A DNA stretch of 64,000 nucleotides from Leuctra nigra (taxonomy: Eukaryota > Arthropoda > Insecta > Plecoptera > Leuctridae), in assembly GCA_934045905.1 (NCBI GenBank), contig OW203766.1, forward strand, positions 18,718,309 through 18,782,308, in the 5' to 3' direction. The translations under genes were made by a program, and so were the position numbers. This document shows positions 45,531 through 58,287 of this stretch, piece by piece. How positions within the stretch are numbered: the stretch's first letter is position 1; the number at the start of each line of letters is the position of its first letter. Under the pieces are notes generated by a model. That model had not been told where the DNA came from, ran no database searches, and was given only the letters and a program-made list of their open reading frames with translations.

Positions 45531-46039
45531 TTCATGTTCAACCTGAAAATACCAAAATGGGAAAAATCTTGCAAATGTCAGTGACTTTTTCCTCGTTGGG
45601 GACGCCTGCTACTTTAACATTGCGTCACAGAAATGTCAGTCTCATATGACTCATTGTTGCGAAGCAATAATGACATCTCTTGTTTATTCTTCCTCATCAG
45701 TCCCATCATTCCTGAATGGAGAAACATTCTTCGAATGAAAAGCCAATGCTTCCCACGCAAGAAGTCTTCAACATCTGTTAAATTCACCTGCCGTCCAATA
45801 AGATTCATCTCAAATATAGATTGGTCCATTCATGTATCTGAGTCTGGAGATAATTCAAATATTTTAATTTGAATCTATTTTCGTGAAAACATTAAATATC
45901 TATTTCCTTGCCAGACGGTTTGGCTCAATTCAAGATCAAGTCGTAAATTAAAACCAGAATCAGAAATCTCGTACTTTCTCTGTCGTGATATTTCATGACT
46001 ACACTTTACACTTTAAAACTATGAAAAACTATACTATAC

Positions 46040-46155
46040 ATTCTAACAAGGGCGTAGCCAGGGTGACATTTTGGGGGAGGGGGCCGGACTTTTTTAATAT
46101 TTTGAAAAATGACAGTTGAAAATAGTGCACCCCCCCCCCCCCCCCCCCCGAGAAA
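46040..46155. repeat. Repeat fragment with GGGCGTAGCCAGGG motif and poly-C
   Basis: AAGGGCGTAGCCAGGGTGAC followed by a G-rich block and then about 20 C. The motif looks like the terminus of a dispersed element, but the opposite end is not found. Confidence 0.4.
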
Positions 46156-46479
46156 AATATGGTTCAAGGTCATTCGATTTTGTGCAATTTTAAATCGCAG
46201 AGCGGCTATTTTTGGGAAATATGAATTACAAATGTCTACAAATTGGTAAGAGCTTTAGCAAATGCAGGTCCGGGCAGCAAAGCCCCAGGAAAGTTTTTAA
46301 TTTTTAACTCAGTTTCAATCATTTTTTTTTTACATAATCTCTCTCTTTATTAAATTTTTTTTACTACAATTACAAACGTTTTTGAAAACCTTTAAATCGG
46401 GCTAGGTAAGTACTGTTCAATAAAAATATTTTTTTAATATTTTTTCTACAAAGAGTGTATAACTACATTTCTCTCAGAT

Positions 46480-46665
46480 GTCGAATCTAGTGGAGCGGTC
46501 GCTCCACCCAGCCAAGTCGTACTATACACTCACACTCACTCTACATACCGTAAATGTCTAATAAACTGAGGAGCAGACCAAACACTTTTACTGTAAGCAT
46601 AAGATGGTATTTTCGGCCTACTGGATCTTAAAATTGGAAAATCTCACATTGTTGCGAAATATCTT
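46480..46665. repeat. Dispersed repeat C, copy 2
   Basis: GTCGCTCCACCCAGCCAAGTCG.. and AGACCAAACACTTTTACTGT.. match 25540-25738. This copy carries an extra ACCGTAAATGTCTAATAAA segment. Confidence 0.75.
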
Positions 46666-46914
46666 AATTTCGAGCTATGGCCCACCCTACCACATGATCC
46701 AAATTTGGGAACAATAGGTTATGCCGTTTGCGAGTTAGAGGGACGTGAAAAACGTGAAATTCATCACTTTCTGATTCTGATGATGATTCTGATATCAGGC
46801 AACCCCGTTGACAGGGCCACAGCCTAAGCGGCTGAACCGATCAACCTGAAACTGTTACCACATATGCACTTTTGGCGTCTGATGATACCTTGCCTCTTGT
46901 GATTTTTTGTGCCG

Positions 46915-48265
46915 CCATTTTTAAACCGGAAGTGACGTCATATCTCAAAAACGTCTAAACCGATTAGAACGAAATTAGCGCCATTCGATTTAGATGGTCA
47001 TATATATGAAGTATCAATAAAAAAATATTATTTTCTTATTTTCTAAACCGGAAGTGACGTCATAAATACGCAATATTTAACTTATTTCAACAAATTAAAC
47101 TTAAAATACATACATAATTAACTTACATTGTAACATAGACAATACAATTTATAAATTCAGGGTAGCAGTGTTCTCGGCCGCCATTCCTGAAACCGGAAGT
47201 GACGTCATATATCTAAAACGCCTGTACCGATTGCTACTGAACTAGCTCCTGCGTATTTATTCTGCTATTTATTTGAAAAATCAATTGTGAAAAATGAATA
47301 AATAAATAAACGGTACCGGAAATGGCGGCAGGAACCACTAAATGAAACCGGAAGTGACGTCATATATTACAAACGGCATGACCGATTTTACGGAAATATA
47401 GGGATTATGAATTCAGATGGTCGTTCATGAAGTATCAACTAGATAAAACTAGATTGTTTTCTTATTACCTATACCGGAAATGACGTCATAAATATGCTAA
47501 ATTACGTCATAAATATGCTAAATGACACTAAATTCACCTTTTTATACATTTAAATAGATATAAGTAAACGTACATAGTAAATAATTATAAATTCAAGGTT
47601 GCAGTGTTCTCGGCCGCCATTTTTAAAACCGAACGTGTCGTCATATATCGAAAACGGCTGTACTGAGTGCAACCAAATTTAGGAAATGTGTAGGTCTAAT
47701 AATTATGAATTAAAGACGACATTATTTTCGGCCGCCATTGTTAAAACCGGAAGTGACGTCATATATCGAAAACGGCTGTACCGATTGCAACTAAATTATG
47801 TAAATATGTAGGACATATGATTATTGATTATGAATTCAAGACGACATTATTTACGGCCGCCATTGGTAAAACCGGAAGTGACGTCATATATCGAAAACGG
47901 CTGTACCAATTGCAACCAAATTTTGGAAATGTGTAGGACTAATAATTATGAATTAAAGACGACATTATTTTCGGCCGCCATTGTAAAAACCGGAATTGAC
48001 GCATGTATCGAAAACGGCTGTACCGATTGCAACCAAATTTTGGAAATATGTAGGACTTATAATTATGAATTCAAGACAACATTATTTTCGGCCGCCATTT
48101 CAAAACCGGAAGTGACGTTATATATCGAAAACGGCTGTACCGATTGCAATCAAATTATGTAATTTTGTAGGACTTATAATTATGAATTCAAGACGACATT
48201 ATTTTCGGCCGCTATTTCAAAACCGGAAGTGGCGTCATATATCGAAAACGGCTGGACCGATTGGT
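46915..48265. repeat. Tandem array of about 11 units centred on ACCGGAAGTGACGTCATAT
   Basis: Units of about 115-150 bp each carry ACCGGAAGTGACGTCATAT or a close variant (near 46927, 47046, 47193, 47346, 47472, 47628, 47747, 47870, 47989, 48104 and 48222). Then come ATCGAAAACGGCTGTACCGATTGCAAC.., a spacer and a CGGCCGCCATT block. The later units (from 47600) are most regular, about 118 bp. Frames such as 47824-48162 are the array read through and not a gene. Confidence 0.92.
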
Positions 48266-48430
48266 ACGAAACCTAAGCTATTCTTCTTGGATAATCATTT
48301 TAATCTTTTACCAAACGCAACTTTTCTTAGTACCTATCCAAATCGGTTGAGGCGTATTTTTTAAAGAAATTAGTCCTTGCTCGGACATGTGCTATAAGCT
48401 GTATGAATAAACTAACAAAAGAAGTGATAT

Positions 48431-49494
48431 CCCAGAAAAAAACACTCCGTGTAAAAAAGGCAGCCAAGTCTCTTTACTTTAAAAAACTCCAAAACCGAAA
48501 AGTAGTGATATCAAAAAAGTAGCCAAGTCAATGACATTTCCAAATATTTAATCGTATTTTTGAAATAAAAGAATAAACACCGAGAAATACTTTACAAAAG
48601 GACTTGGCGCATCGTTTTTTTAAAGACATTATTCTATTCATAAGCATAAGCCATTTATATACAACAGTCATTAAGAATTTTTAGAATAATAGGGAAACAT
48701 CTTTCAATTACATATTATACATACCTACTGTAAAATATTTTCTATTTGAATATATACGCGATGAAACTTGTTGTCTATGTTTTCTATTAATACACAAAAG
48801 TTATCTTCGTAATATTGTTTCGTGGTCAACATAATTAAGTCTCATGCGTTATACCTTCTCATCATGAAATACATTTTAATAATTCCACATTTTATAACAA
48901 TACATTTCACAAAGTACACAGTCACATTGTATTTCTATTAAAAAATTTAACTTTATACTTTAAAAATATATAATAGTGTTCCATAGATAGTTAGTAATTA
49001 TTTGACAACGTTTCATGATTTCCTTCAGTTAAGATCAAATTATGAAAAGATACCCTTCTAATATCACCATATTAACAGTATTGCAAGAATATGTATGAGC
49101 CCACTTCCAATTGTTATTTAATTCTTCCATCCTTATATAACTTATCTATTACAGCATGAAATCTTTCTTCTATCGCCATTGACAAAACTATAAAATAGCC
49201 ATTACAAAAAGTAGCTTGATTCATAGATTCTAACTCTAATAGAAAGAGGAAAATGTACCTACTTGTAAATTTCTTTCCACTTTTAGGATAGAATGATGTC
49301 TTTAAAAAAACGATGCGCCAAGTCCTTTTGTAAAGTATTTCTCGGTGTTTATTCTTTTATTTCAAAAATACGATTAAATATTTGGAAATGTCATTGACTT
49401 GGCTACTTTTTTGATATCACTACTTTTCGGTTTTGGAGTTTTTTAAAGTAAAGAGACTTGGCTGCCTTTTTTACACGGAGTGTTTTTTTCTGGG
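48431..49494. mobile_element. 1.06-kb element with about 205-bp terminal inverted repeats
   Basis: Left arm 48431-48638 begins CCCAGAAAAAAACACTCCG. Right arm 49288-49494 ends CGGAGTGTTTTTTTCTGGG. The arms are near-perfect reverse complements over about 205 bp, including AAAGGCAGCCAAGTCTC and GACTTGGCGCATCG. The AT-rich interior (about 650 bp) encodes nothing recognisable. No clear target duplication; TA lies within 1-3 bases of each end. Confidence 0.88.
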
Positions 49495-49739
49495 TACAAG
49501 CTACATCTACAAAAGGTGCTATCACACAAAACGAAATGGAAACAGAATGAATATCACATAGCCCGAAGTGAATATGATTACGACCTCTGTGTGAATCACT
49601 TGGCTCCTTCCAGACTCTCCTCTTTATCTTCTCCTTCGGATCTGAATTCCAGTAATCGAAACTAAACGAGGCTGGAAATATGTCAACCGAGAGCTCAATA
49701 TCACTTAGCTGCCTCACTGGGGATTCCACGTTATTAAGT

Positions 49740-49850
49740 TGGTAGTTGACCTTGGAGCGGCGTCGCGACGATCAGCAGGACGTCGTGACGCCTCGCTCTA
49801 GCGCCTGACTCAAGGGGGTCATCGCCGACCGCTTCCTTGGGCGTCGAGAT
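49740..49850. repeat. GC-rich GACGCC-type island
   Basis: CGGCGTCGCGACGATCAGC.. and ACGTCGTGACGCCTCGCTC resemble the units near 26704 and 37979. Confidence 0.4.
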
Positions 49851-49859
49851 AAGATTTCA

Positions 49860-51215
49860 CTCAATTCCTAGTCGATGTCCAGGAATTCCGACCACGAGAT
49901 TATAACATCGTCATCATAGGAAATGGAAAGTAATATTTTTCAATTAGGAGTGTCATATGAGGAAATAGTTTCAGGGAAGACCGTAGTATAAGAATATTAC
50001 AGTTTGATGACAATTTTCTCAAAGTTATTTTCCAGTTGGTTCGGACAATGTTGGCTGCGAATTATTTTATTAGCGTTCTATAATGGGATGACACAAAATA
50101 AATTGTGCGTTTAATGACCTAGCGAAAGACTATTTTAAAAATAAACGATTATGCTAACAGACTAACTTTGTATAAATAGGTACGTCATAGGAGTCTAGAA
50201 CCTATAAATTATACCATTTCACCAAAGATATAAAATGGATAGAGTCTGTTTGACTTTACGAACATGCGTAGATCGTTAAGAAAAAGAATCTGTCAGAGAA
50301 GATGAACAGGTCTTAAAATTGACGAGTTCTGATGGCACCGAAAATACTTAAATCTACAAAATTAGCGTTTGAGTGAATCTCTCCGTCCTGAATTAAGGAT
50401 TGAATTTTTTCGGAAACGGAATACTAATTCTGAAACTTGGCTGTGTCTGCCTAACTAAATTGTGGTGCAAATGTCATATTTAATACTTACTTTGGAGGTG
50501 AAAAGTGTACCTATCCCTTCCACATTAGGGTCGAAATTTTCTATACACTTATCGAGCATTAATTTTAAAAGTTGGCAGAAATTTAGCTGTAATTTGTAGT
50601 GTAATTTCAGATTCATTGGTGGACTTTTGGTGGTCAGTTTTCAGTTTTAATGTTAGGTTATACTCAAATAATAACATTATTATCTGAAATCAATTGTTTC
50701 CTATCAAAATCTTGTAATCTTTTCACAATTTTCCAGACATCATTTTCTTAGTTATTATTCCAATTTTAAACGAACCTCGACTTTATCCACCCTCCTGGCC
50801 ACCTCCACCACCTTCATTCCTTTGACAATGGTGGAGTATAGCCCCTTCCAATCTGTATATTTTGTTCCAATTCATTTACAAATTATGTCACAAAATCATT
50901 AATTAAGAGTCCTGGGGACCACTATGGAAACTGACGGATTGTGTAAAATTTTTCCAAAATACCCCAAGGCTCATTATTTACTCCACTGTTATGCAACTTT
51001 GGGAGGTAGTTTTGATACCCATTATCTCGGAATAACATAAAAAAAAAAAAAATAAAAAATGAAAAAAAAAGTTTTTATTTTCATATTTTTTCATGAAATA
51101 TGTGAAAAATAAAACTTTTTTTCTTTAAATATTTCTTAAACCTGTGAGCTATCGCAAACCAAACTATACACTGATTTCAACCATCAGTGTTCAAGATACC
51201 TCTGAGAGCTGTGAA
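49860..51215. other. Gene-free AT-rich stretch
   Basis: No exon recognised. A near-palindromic GAAAAAAAAAGTTTTTATTTTC.. block at 51060-51120 is low complexity. Confidence 0.45.
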
Positions 51216-51219
51216 ATTC

Positions 51220-51556
51220 GATTTGAATTTCCTCCTGCGAGTGAGAGTGAGCGAAGAGAGTGACGGAGCCACGTGCTAGAGTGAGACGGCGGCATGGTGG
51301 GGGCGGCGCTGTGACACTAACCTAGCGCACTCTCCCGCCTCAAGTCTGACGCAGAGTCAGTCACAACGCGGACCTCCTCGCACGAACAAGTGTTGGTCAT
51401 ACCTTGTCATACCCGCGTCACGTATTGAAGCCAATTCACGATGGCATGTGAATTGCAGTGTTAACTAGACGAGAAAGTGTGTGTTTTTAGGGAGCATTTC
51501 GATAATATTTGCGTGTGTTTTTAGTGTTAATTATGAAATAGTGGAACACATTATTT
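51220..51556 (+). promoter_or_regulatory. Candidate promoter and non-coding first exon, probably of the glutamate-receptor gene
   Basis: A sharp GC/CpG-rich island in AT-rich DNA. It contains an E-box CACGTG (51270-51275) and an arthropod-type initiator TCAGTC at 51357-51362. A strong splice donor TTATTT|GTAAGTAT ends the putative exon at 51556. The leader of about 200 nt carries a short upstream frame ATGGCATGTGAATTGCAG..TAA (six codons and a stop). The next plus-strand coding exon in the window is the glutamate receptor start at 59360, so assignment to that gene is by position only. Confidence 0.5.
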
Positions 51557-52785
51557 GTAAGTATCTTGTTAATTTGGTAAAGCAAAAATATTTGTTGTAG
51601 AGTATCTGCACTATTTTTTGCACTTGAAAGATTTTCCTATTGATATTTTAAAATTTAGAGTGCTTACTGCTTTTTAATAATTTTTTATTTATTTGATTGC
51701 TTACAAATTATTTTTGCTAAGGAGTTTGCAAATTACATCAGGTATACAAAAACACAGTTTGAAAATGACAAATTAAAAACTGTTTTCAAGGGCATACTAA
51801 TCATCGCCTGTTTACCATTCTTGACGTTTAATATCTACCTACCTCCATCTACCTACATTTCTCCATTAATTAGTTTAATTTACATTTTGTTGAAACTAAT
51901 TTTTTTATATGAAATTCATTGAAAGAAATTTTTGCTCAATCAATTGCGTGCTAAAACAATAGTTTATTTGTAATCGTACTCAATCATGCGTTTTACTGCC
52001 TTCTTCTAATATACTTCCACGGACACATAAATTACAAGTCTCACCACGCTGTCTTACGCTTCAACGTCAACCCTAAACGTATACAAATAACTTAACCCGA
52101 CGTTTATTATGTTTCCACTAAATTGCTAATTATTCATTTTGTAAATTGCTTTCGAACAGTTTTACGAACTACAGAATATATTTGTCGAATAATCTTCGAA
52201 GAGACAATTTAAAAAAAACGATAGAGTTTTAGTCATGTTATTCGATGGATAATAATTATTAAGTTAATATCTTACTGGTAACTATCGGTATAACACTCTG
52301 TTTTAAATTTACATTATGTAGTTTCTAAATGTTTCATACAATAATTTAATTAGCTGCAAGTTGACAAATCCTAGTGAAAGGTCCAGATTTCGAACTCCGG
52401 TACTGCCAGATATTTTTCACTTACCACATCCCTCCCTAACGTCAGTTTTCAAATAATCCTTTAAACATTTGTTTATTTTAATTTAATTAATCTGCTATAT
52501 ATTAGCTCAATAATCCATATATCGGTTTTTGCTTTAGTCCTCCGAAAGTTTGAAGTCATATTTACTTAGATTTCTCATGAAAGCTTATTGGAAGCTTTGT
52601 GGATGGAACGAAACCGCCCCGGGTCTTCATCTCGTTCCATTTCATTCACATTCCTGTCGCAAATATGCTAGCTGCTCAGTTAGTATCTGTTTGTTAGCAG
52701 TAATTAACACAGACAGTATACAAGTTATAATCAAACAAAGAGCTTTGCTGGATGATAATGAAAATATTACCCACAATGAAAGCTC
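51557..52785. other. Probable intron, no gene seen
   Basis: AT-rich. A B-box-like TTTCGAACTCCGG near 52389 hints at a decayed tRNA-like element. Confidence 0.4.
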
Positions 52786-52790
52786 TCTGG

Positions 52791-53044
52791 ATGATTGTAA
52801 TGCGAAGATGTACCCAGGCAGGCGTAGACATGATTGTAATGCGAAGATGTACCCAGGCAGGCGTAGACATGATTGTAATGCGAAGATGTACCCAGGCAGG
52901 CGTAGACATGATTGTAATGCGAAGATGTACCCAGGCAGGCGTAGACATGATTGTAATGCGAAGATGTACCCAGGCAGGCGTAGACATGATTGTAATGCGA
53001 AGATGTACCCAGGCAGGCGTAGACATGATTGTAATGCGAAGATG
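52791..53044. repeat. 39-bp minisatellite, about 6.5 units
   Basis: Units ATGATTGTAATGCGAAGATG-TACCCAGGCAGGCGTAGAC repeat at 39-bp steps from 52791 to 53025. Because 39 is 13 codons without stops in several frames, both strands show 13-residue repeat peptides (such as DCNAKMYPGRRRH). That is composition, not evidence of a protein. Confidence 0.97.
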
Positions 53045-53197
53045 TACGCCAGGCAGGCGTACGCCAGGTCTACGCCAGGCAGGCGTACGCCAGGTCTACG
53101 CCAGGCAGGCGTACGCCAGGTCTACGCCAGGCAGGCGTACGCCAGGTCTACGCCAGGCAGGCGTACGCCAGGTCTACGCCAGGCAGGCGTAGACCAG
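53045..53197. repeat. 26-bp minisatellite, about 6 units, derived from the neighbouring array
   Basis: Units TACGCCAGGCAGGCG-TACGCCAGGTC step by 26 bp from 53045 to 53175. The core CCAGGCAGGCGTA is shared with the 39-bp array, so one array seeded the other. Units contain TACGCC/GGCGTA inverted words. Confidence 0.96.
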
Positions 53198-53199
53198 TT

Positions 53200-56100
53200 T
53201 TCAGTTACGAAAAGAAAAAGTAACAGCGATGCTTCTTTTTCAATAAAACAATTTTGACTCCTAAATTTGGCAATAAATAACAAATGGGTACACTCACTTT
53301 TTTTTGTTTTGTTGCAAATTTCAAATTTAACGCGTCAAAATTAAAATTATTGTGATTTGTTTTCACAATGGCTTCATTGGTTATGATCTTATTCTTCGTT
53401 TTATCTCATTTCTGTTATATTTTCAACATAGTTGACGCAATTTCGTTAATTAGTGGACTATTGTTGCAAAGAAACATGACATCACTATTCACTTGTTAAG
53501 CCTCATTGTTGTCTTGTAAAGCATGAAATTCCTTCATTTCTTCAACTCATCTCTGAATCGAGTATTGTGATTCCAACCAATGTATCGTCACTTCATTGTA
53601 CTCTACCATTCTTTACAAAATGATTTATTAGAAAACCTATGATAAATATTTATGAAAATGAGTATATTTCCTGAAAGCTTTGACTGTATTAACACACGCG
53701 CCAAGTTGCTGCTGCAAATCACTCGACCAGATTGTAACTTATACTTCGACCGGCTTTAATATCACACCTCGACGCTTCTGGACTCTTGCGAAGCCTATTA
53801 TGAGGACCACTCGCAGGAAGCTGGCTGTTTGAGCGATAATTCAATCATTGGCGGACGATTATAGCAGAATCATTAGGAAGAGATGGAGGGGACGTGTGCG
53901 TAGGAATGGAGTGACGTAGGGAAGTGGAGACATCTCAGGAATTAGATCGGAGATGCTAAGAGTGACCCAAGTCCATCACAAGGTGCGTAGGCAGGTTGGA
54001 GATTTTCCAAATTCCTTCGTTGGACCATATTAATAATGAAGACGCGGCAAATTTTACCTTTTGAACAAAAAATAAAATGTTAAATTGTATGTTTCCGGGA
54101 GATGGATGTCGTGAATTTATTTTTATTTTATCAATTCCAAATATATAACACACGTTGTAACACGTAAATATTTAATAAACATTTGTTACATGCATGCATC
54201 ACATAAAATGTAGGATGTGAATTCCAATAACTAGGTTACCATAACCGCAAATTACGAAATAAAATTTTTCTCGCTTGATCCTAGATTTATTCATTACTCA
54301 TTCAAGAAGGGTCCAGAATTAAATTGTAAAAACAATTTTGATGATAATGAGAAATTAAAGTTATTTTACAAAAGTGTTCAACTCACGTCAAATATATATT
54401 TTAAAAATAATCACCGAGTTCCTTTATTGTGTGATTGAAAGAATTACCACAATCAGTTTGAATGTAGAGTCAATCTTGACATTAAACTTGAACAGACACA
54501 ACTGGGACGAGTGCCAAAAAGAAGTATAATTGAAGACTATCTTCGTTCGGCAGACATTCACTACAGGTATAAACCAGCCATAAACTCAGATTATAAGAAA
54601 GAAAAAAGAAGCGGTAATGTTTATATGGGAAGAGCATGGAACAATTTAATCTATTTGCAACATAAATTAAGGTTCAACCATAGAGGTAAACCCTTCTTAC
54701 CTCTATGGTTCAACTCTTCTTATAAAGAAAACCTCATAATGCTCACATTTGAAAATGCCACAAATCAGTTTTCTGTAGTTTTTCCTCGTTCTAAACACTC
54801 GAACAAAATGGCATCGGTATTTTAATATGTGATAGTTTCAACAGACTTGTAATATTACACTGAAAACAAAGTTGATATGAGAGCAGTTACGTCATTGCTA
54901 TATGATGTGGATTAGATTCAAGGTTCCGAATTCAAATATTTAAATGAAATAAATTACTTTATATTTCAACCGAATTTAAATATTTAAATAAAATATTACT
55001 TTATATTCCAAAAAATATGGATACACTACCCTTTTAGGAAAAGTGTAAAAAATAGGTGATCCTATTAGCGCTCGGACGTTGGAGAAATTTGAGAATGAAA
55101 AAATGTTCTAGAAGTGGGTGTATCTTTGATAGGACGGTAACTTGATAACACTTCTGATTGTAGATTTGTAGCATTTTGTATTTTTGTTTCGTGCCTTGTT
55201 AACTAGACGCCGGTTTGCAACAAAGCTTGGAAAAGTAGAACGACTGAAGACAAAACCTGTGAACCATATGAAGTCAAATATTAATAGAATGTTTTTGGTA
55301 TGTCCTGAGTGTAGTTACTTGGCACATTTTTACAAAATAATATATAATTATAAGGCGTCCAACAAAAAAGGGTAGTAGCAAATTTTTACAAAAACTAATC
55401 AAGCAATTATTACTAATTAACAAACTAATTAACTAATTAACTAATGAATCTAATTGTGATAAAAATTTCAATCAATTTTGTCCAATTATTCCAAAATAGT
55501 GTCGTTACAAGCAGCTATTAGTTTAGTTTTGTCTACTTTGTGTGAACTACAAATTAAGACTAGCTAAATTACTGATTGCTAATGGAACTTCATGTCAACG
55601 TAACTGCCGAATACTTAGAATATGTTTCTCCTCTCTTTCATTATCACATAATTTGGCCCTTTCTAGAGTGTGAAATTTGTTTTCGTCCAAGTCCTAAGTT
55701 GCGCACTTATCCGAAAGTTTTTGCCGTCGTCTTTCAGTGATGAGAAAAGTTCCAAGTAATTGGTAGACTCAGTGACCTATTTACCTGGAGGCTGGATGGA
55801 TGGAGTTATACATAACATTCATAGCCAGGAATCTTGTTTCGACTCGTGGGTGTTTGAAAGATTGCAGGGATTTGCTCTCACGTGCTGTGCAATCAATTGA
55901 AAGAAAATGCAGAAGCTAATGCAAGAAAGATGCAAGATAAAGAGACATGACGTGGCATTTTTTCAATCAAGCTGACTTATAAGCTGACTTTTCATGAATT
56001 ATACAAATTATTCTGACAGATTTGATATATCCATCTTAAAGAAAAGTAATATGTAAAAGCATATTTTTATACTATTAAGAGAAAGGACGAGCATCTACAC

Positions 56101-58285
56101 CGGTATTTTATATTGTGACCATCTCTTTGTGAATCGATGACAACTTTATTTTTAACGCATTTCTGAACTGAATGTTCAAGAATCAAGAGTAGACGCGCAT
56201 TTAAAGTATCAGGGATCGCAATGTTCTTTAGTGCCCGGCATTGTTTCGTATAACTGAAATTAAATGTATACACCTACTGCCTGTTTTTCAAAATTTTGAT
56301 CGCGTGAAGATAAAGCAAAAAACAACACTTTGAAGAACCGTGCGGTCCCGTCACTTTACTGAGGCCTGTTTTAAGTCTTCAAATTGCGGTCACAATCCTA
56401 AAAATGGCGTCAGGCATCAATAGTGATCCTTTCACTTAGTTTTGATGAAGTGATCCCAACAACAAAAAATAGTGGAAGTGCAGAATTCTAAATTGTTTTC
56501 ATTCCCTATCGTCTTTTAATTCTCTTTCAAAAAGTTGATTAAATTCTCATCCTCCCTGAATGATTTGGGATGATTACAATTTGTTTTACCTGTTTATCTT
56601 GGAAACGAAGGGAGATAGCCGGGCTGGCATCAGCTCAATTAACAAAGCATATTGATGTACGCACCGTGCACGCACTTTTTACTGAATAACGAATCGAATT
56701 CTTTACTAAATACACACTCTCCGTGGATGCTATTTAATTTCGAACAATTTGGCCTTGATGAAAAGATGCGACAAAACATTGAACGTGTGAACTTTTCAAA
56801 GCAAAGAAACTGCAACCAAGGACAAGTAACTGCAATTGAAATAATTGTCTTTATGTTGGTGGAAACTGGAGCTCATCTCGAGAAGTACCGGCGGAAGAAC
56901 TTCCTCGGATTCTGTCACGTGATGGAACTCTTTATAACGTAATTTAATACCTTCTACTTGTAAAGACTATTTCCAGTTGGACGTAAGAGTTCTGCAAAGT
57001 TCAGGACAGAATCTTCTAAAGTTACGCCATCAAGGTATATTTCTAGTGGAGATACATAACTGTCCGGGCCACTTAATGGGTCAGATATACTTTTCTCTCA
57101 ATTTCATGCAATCACTGTGTTTTTCCAAGAAAACATTCTAAAGCTCGTAAAAAGCACTTGAAAGCTCTTTCGCTGTGTCTTTGTTTATTAAATCAAAACC
57201 CATCTTGCAGTGCACTACATGAAACACAAATGCACACAGAATAATAAGTAAACTCGATAAAAGTTGTAATAAATTGTAATATTTTTACATTTTAAAATTA
57301 TGAGTTTCTAAATTATATGAATCTGTGACATTTTTTAGTTGTCATATTTTAAACATGTCATACATTTACTTCAAATTTCAGCCATTGATAACTATACGAC
57401 TGTCCCTCAGGGGTTGAAGGCCGGGAGTCCATTCTCTCGATTCTATATCCATTTCCATTTGACTGATGTCAACAAATACAGTTATATTGCAGTCTTTACA
57501 AATGACTCATGTCACTTACAAATATCATGGATGAAGGCAGAATTACTGGTTTTTGAGCTCACCTCAAGAATCATTAAAATTGACTTCTGCCCTTCTACCT
57601 CTAAGGTATAAACATATTTTACAGTTTGATAATCCCTGTTAATTGCACTGGGACTTATTAATGGTTACTACCTCAATTACTCTCTCTATCTCTCTCTTTC
57701 ACACTGCACAACCGACTATCTCCTTCTGCGGTGGAATGTTTCCTCTCTGTCACACCTACGTAGTTCGACTCTTAGTTTCCTCGCTCACGAATCTTCATCG
57801 CTCCCGACTTGTTCAAACTCGCGGTATTTCCAATGAAATAATCATTAGCAAACTTCCTTGCGAAACATCTTCAACTGAATATGATTCTATTGTAGTAAGA
57901 CGTATTATTGTGAGAGGAGCAAATGGAGCCTGAGAGAGATGATGATGATGATGAGCCTGTTGAGGCAGGACGAGATATTTCCCGCTAGATGGCGTCATAA
58001 TCGCCTGTCATGGTACTATAAACTGCCAAACATCTGTATTTTGGAGATTTTTACCAAGTTTTTCACACAGGTCTTTTATTTCTTACTTGGATTGGATTTT
58101 TGTTTTTGAAAACTTCGTCCAATTTTAAATATTGTCTATTATTATCACATTAATAAGGGTTTTAATTGATTTGTTGATATGACATGTCAAATACATATAC
58201 CCAACCGATTTATTACCAAAATAATATACAAGAGTACAATTAAATGACCATTTATATAAAGGTATTTGGAAATTATTAAAATACA
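53200..58285. other. Probable intron, no gene seen
   Basis: AT-rich with several frames of 60-104 codons that show no domain. A hairpin lies at 54671-54709. A frame at 57339-57611 has an acceptor-like start but no recognisable family. Confidence 0.4.
54671..54709. repeat. Short hairpin
   Basis: ACCATAGAGGTAA and TTACCTCTATGGT are exact inverses separated by 7 bases. TTCAA and TTCAA on the outside extend it imperfectly. Confidence 0.85.
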
Positions 58286-58287
58286 TG

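Noticed and set aside
47824..48162. 112-codon frame with internal repeats
   Set aside because: It is the ETS/CRE tandem array read through.
52791..53197. Possible CRISPR-like array
   Set aside because: Units are contiguous with no variable spacers, and the DNA is eukaryotic. It is a minisatellite.
52550..53257. A 235-codon frame with 13-residue repeats, and similar frames on the other strand
   Set aside because: The repeat unit is 39 bp, a multiple of three without stops in several frames. No flanking conserved exon supports a protein.
57339..57611. Possible receptor exon after an AG acceptor
   Set aside because: It does not match any part of the Venus-flytrap domain and lies upstream of the signal-peptide exon.
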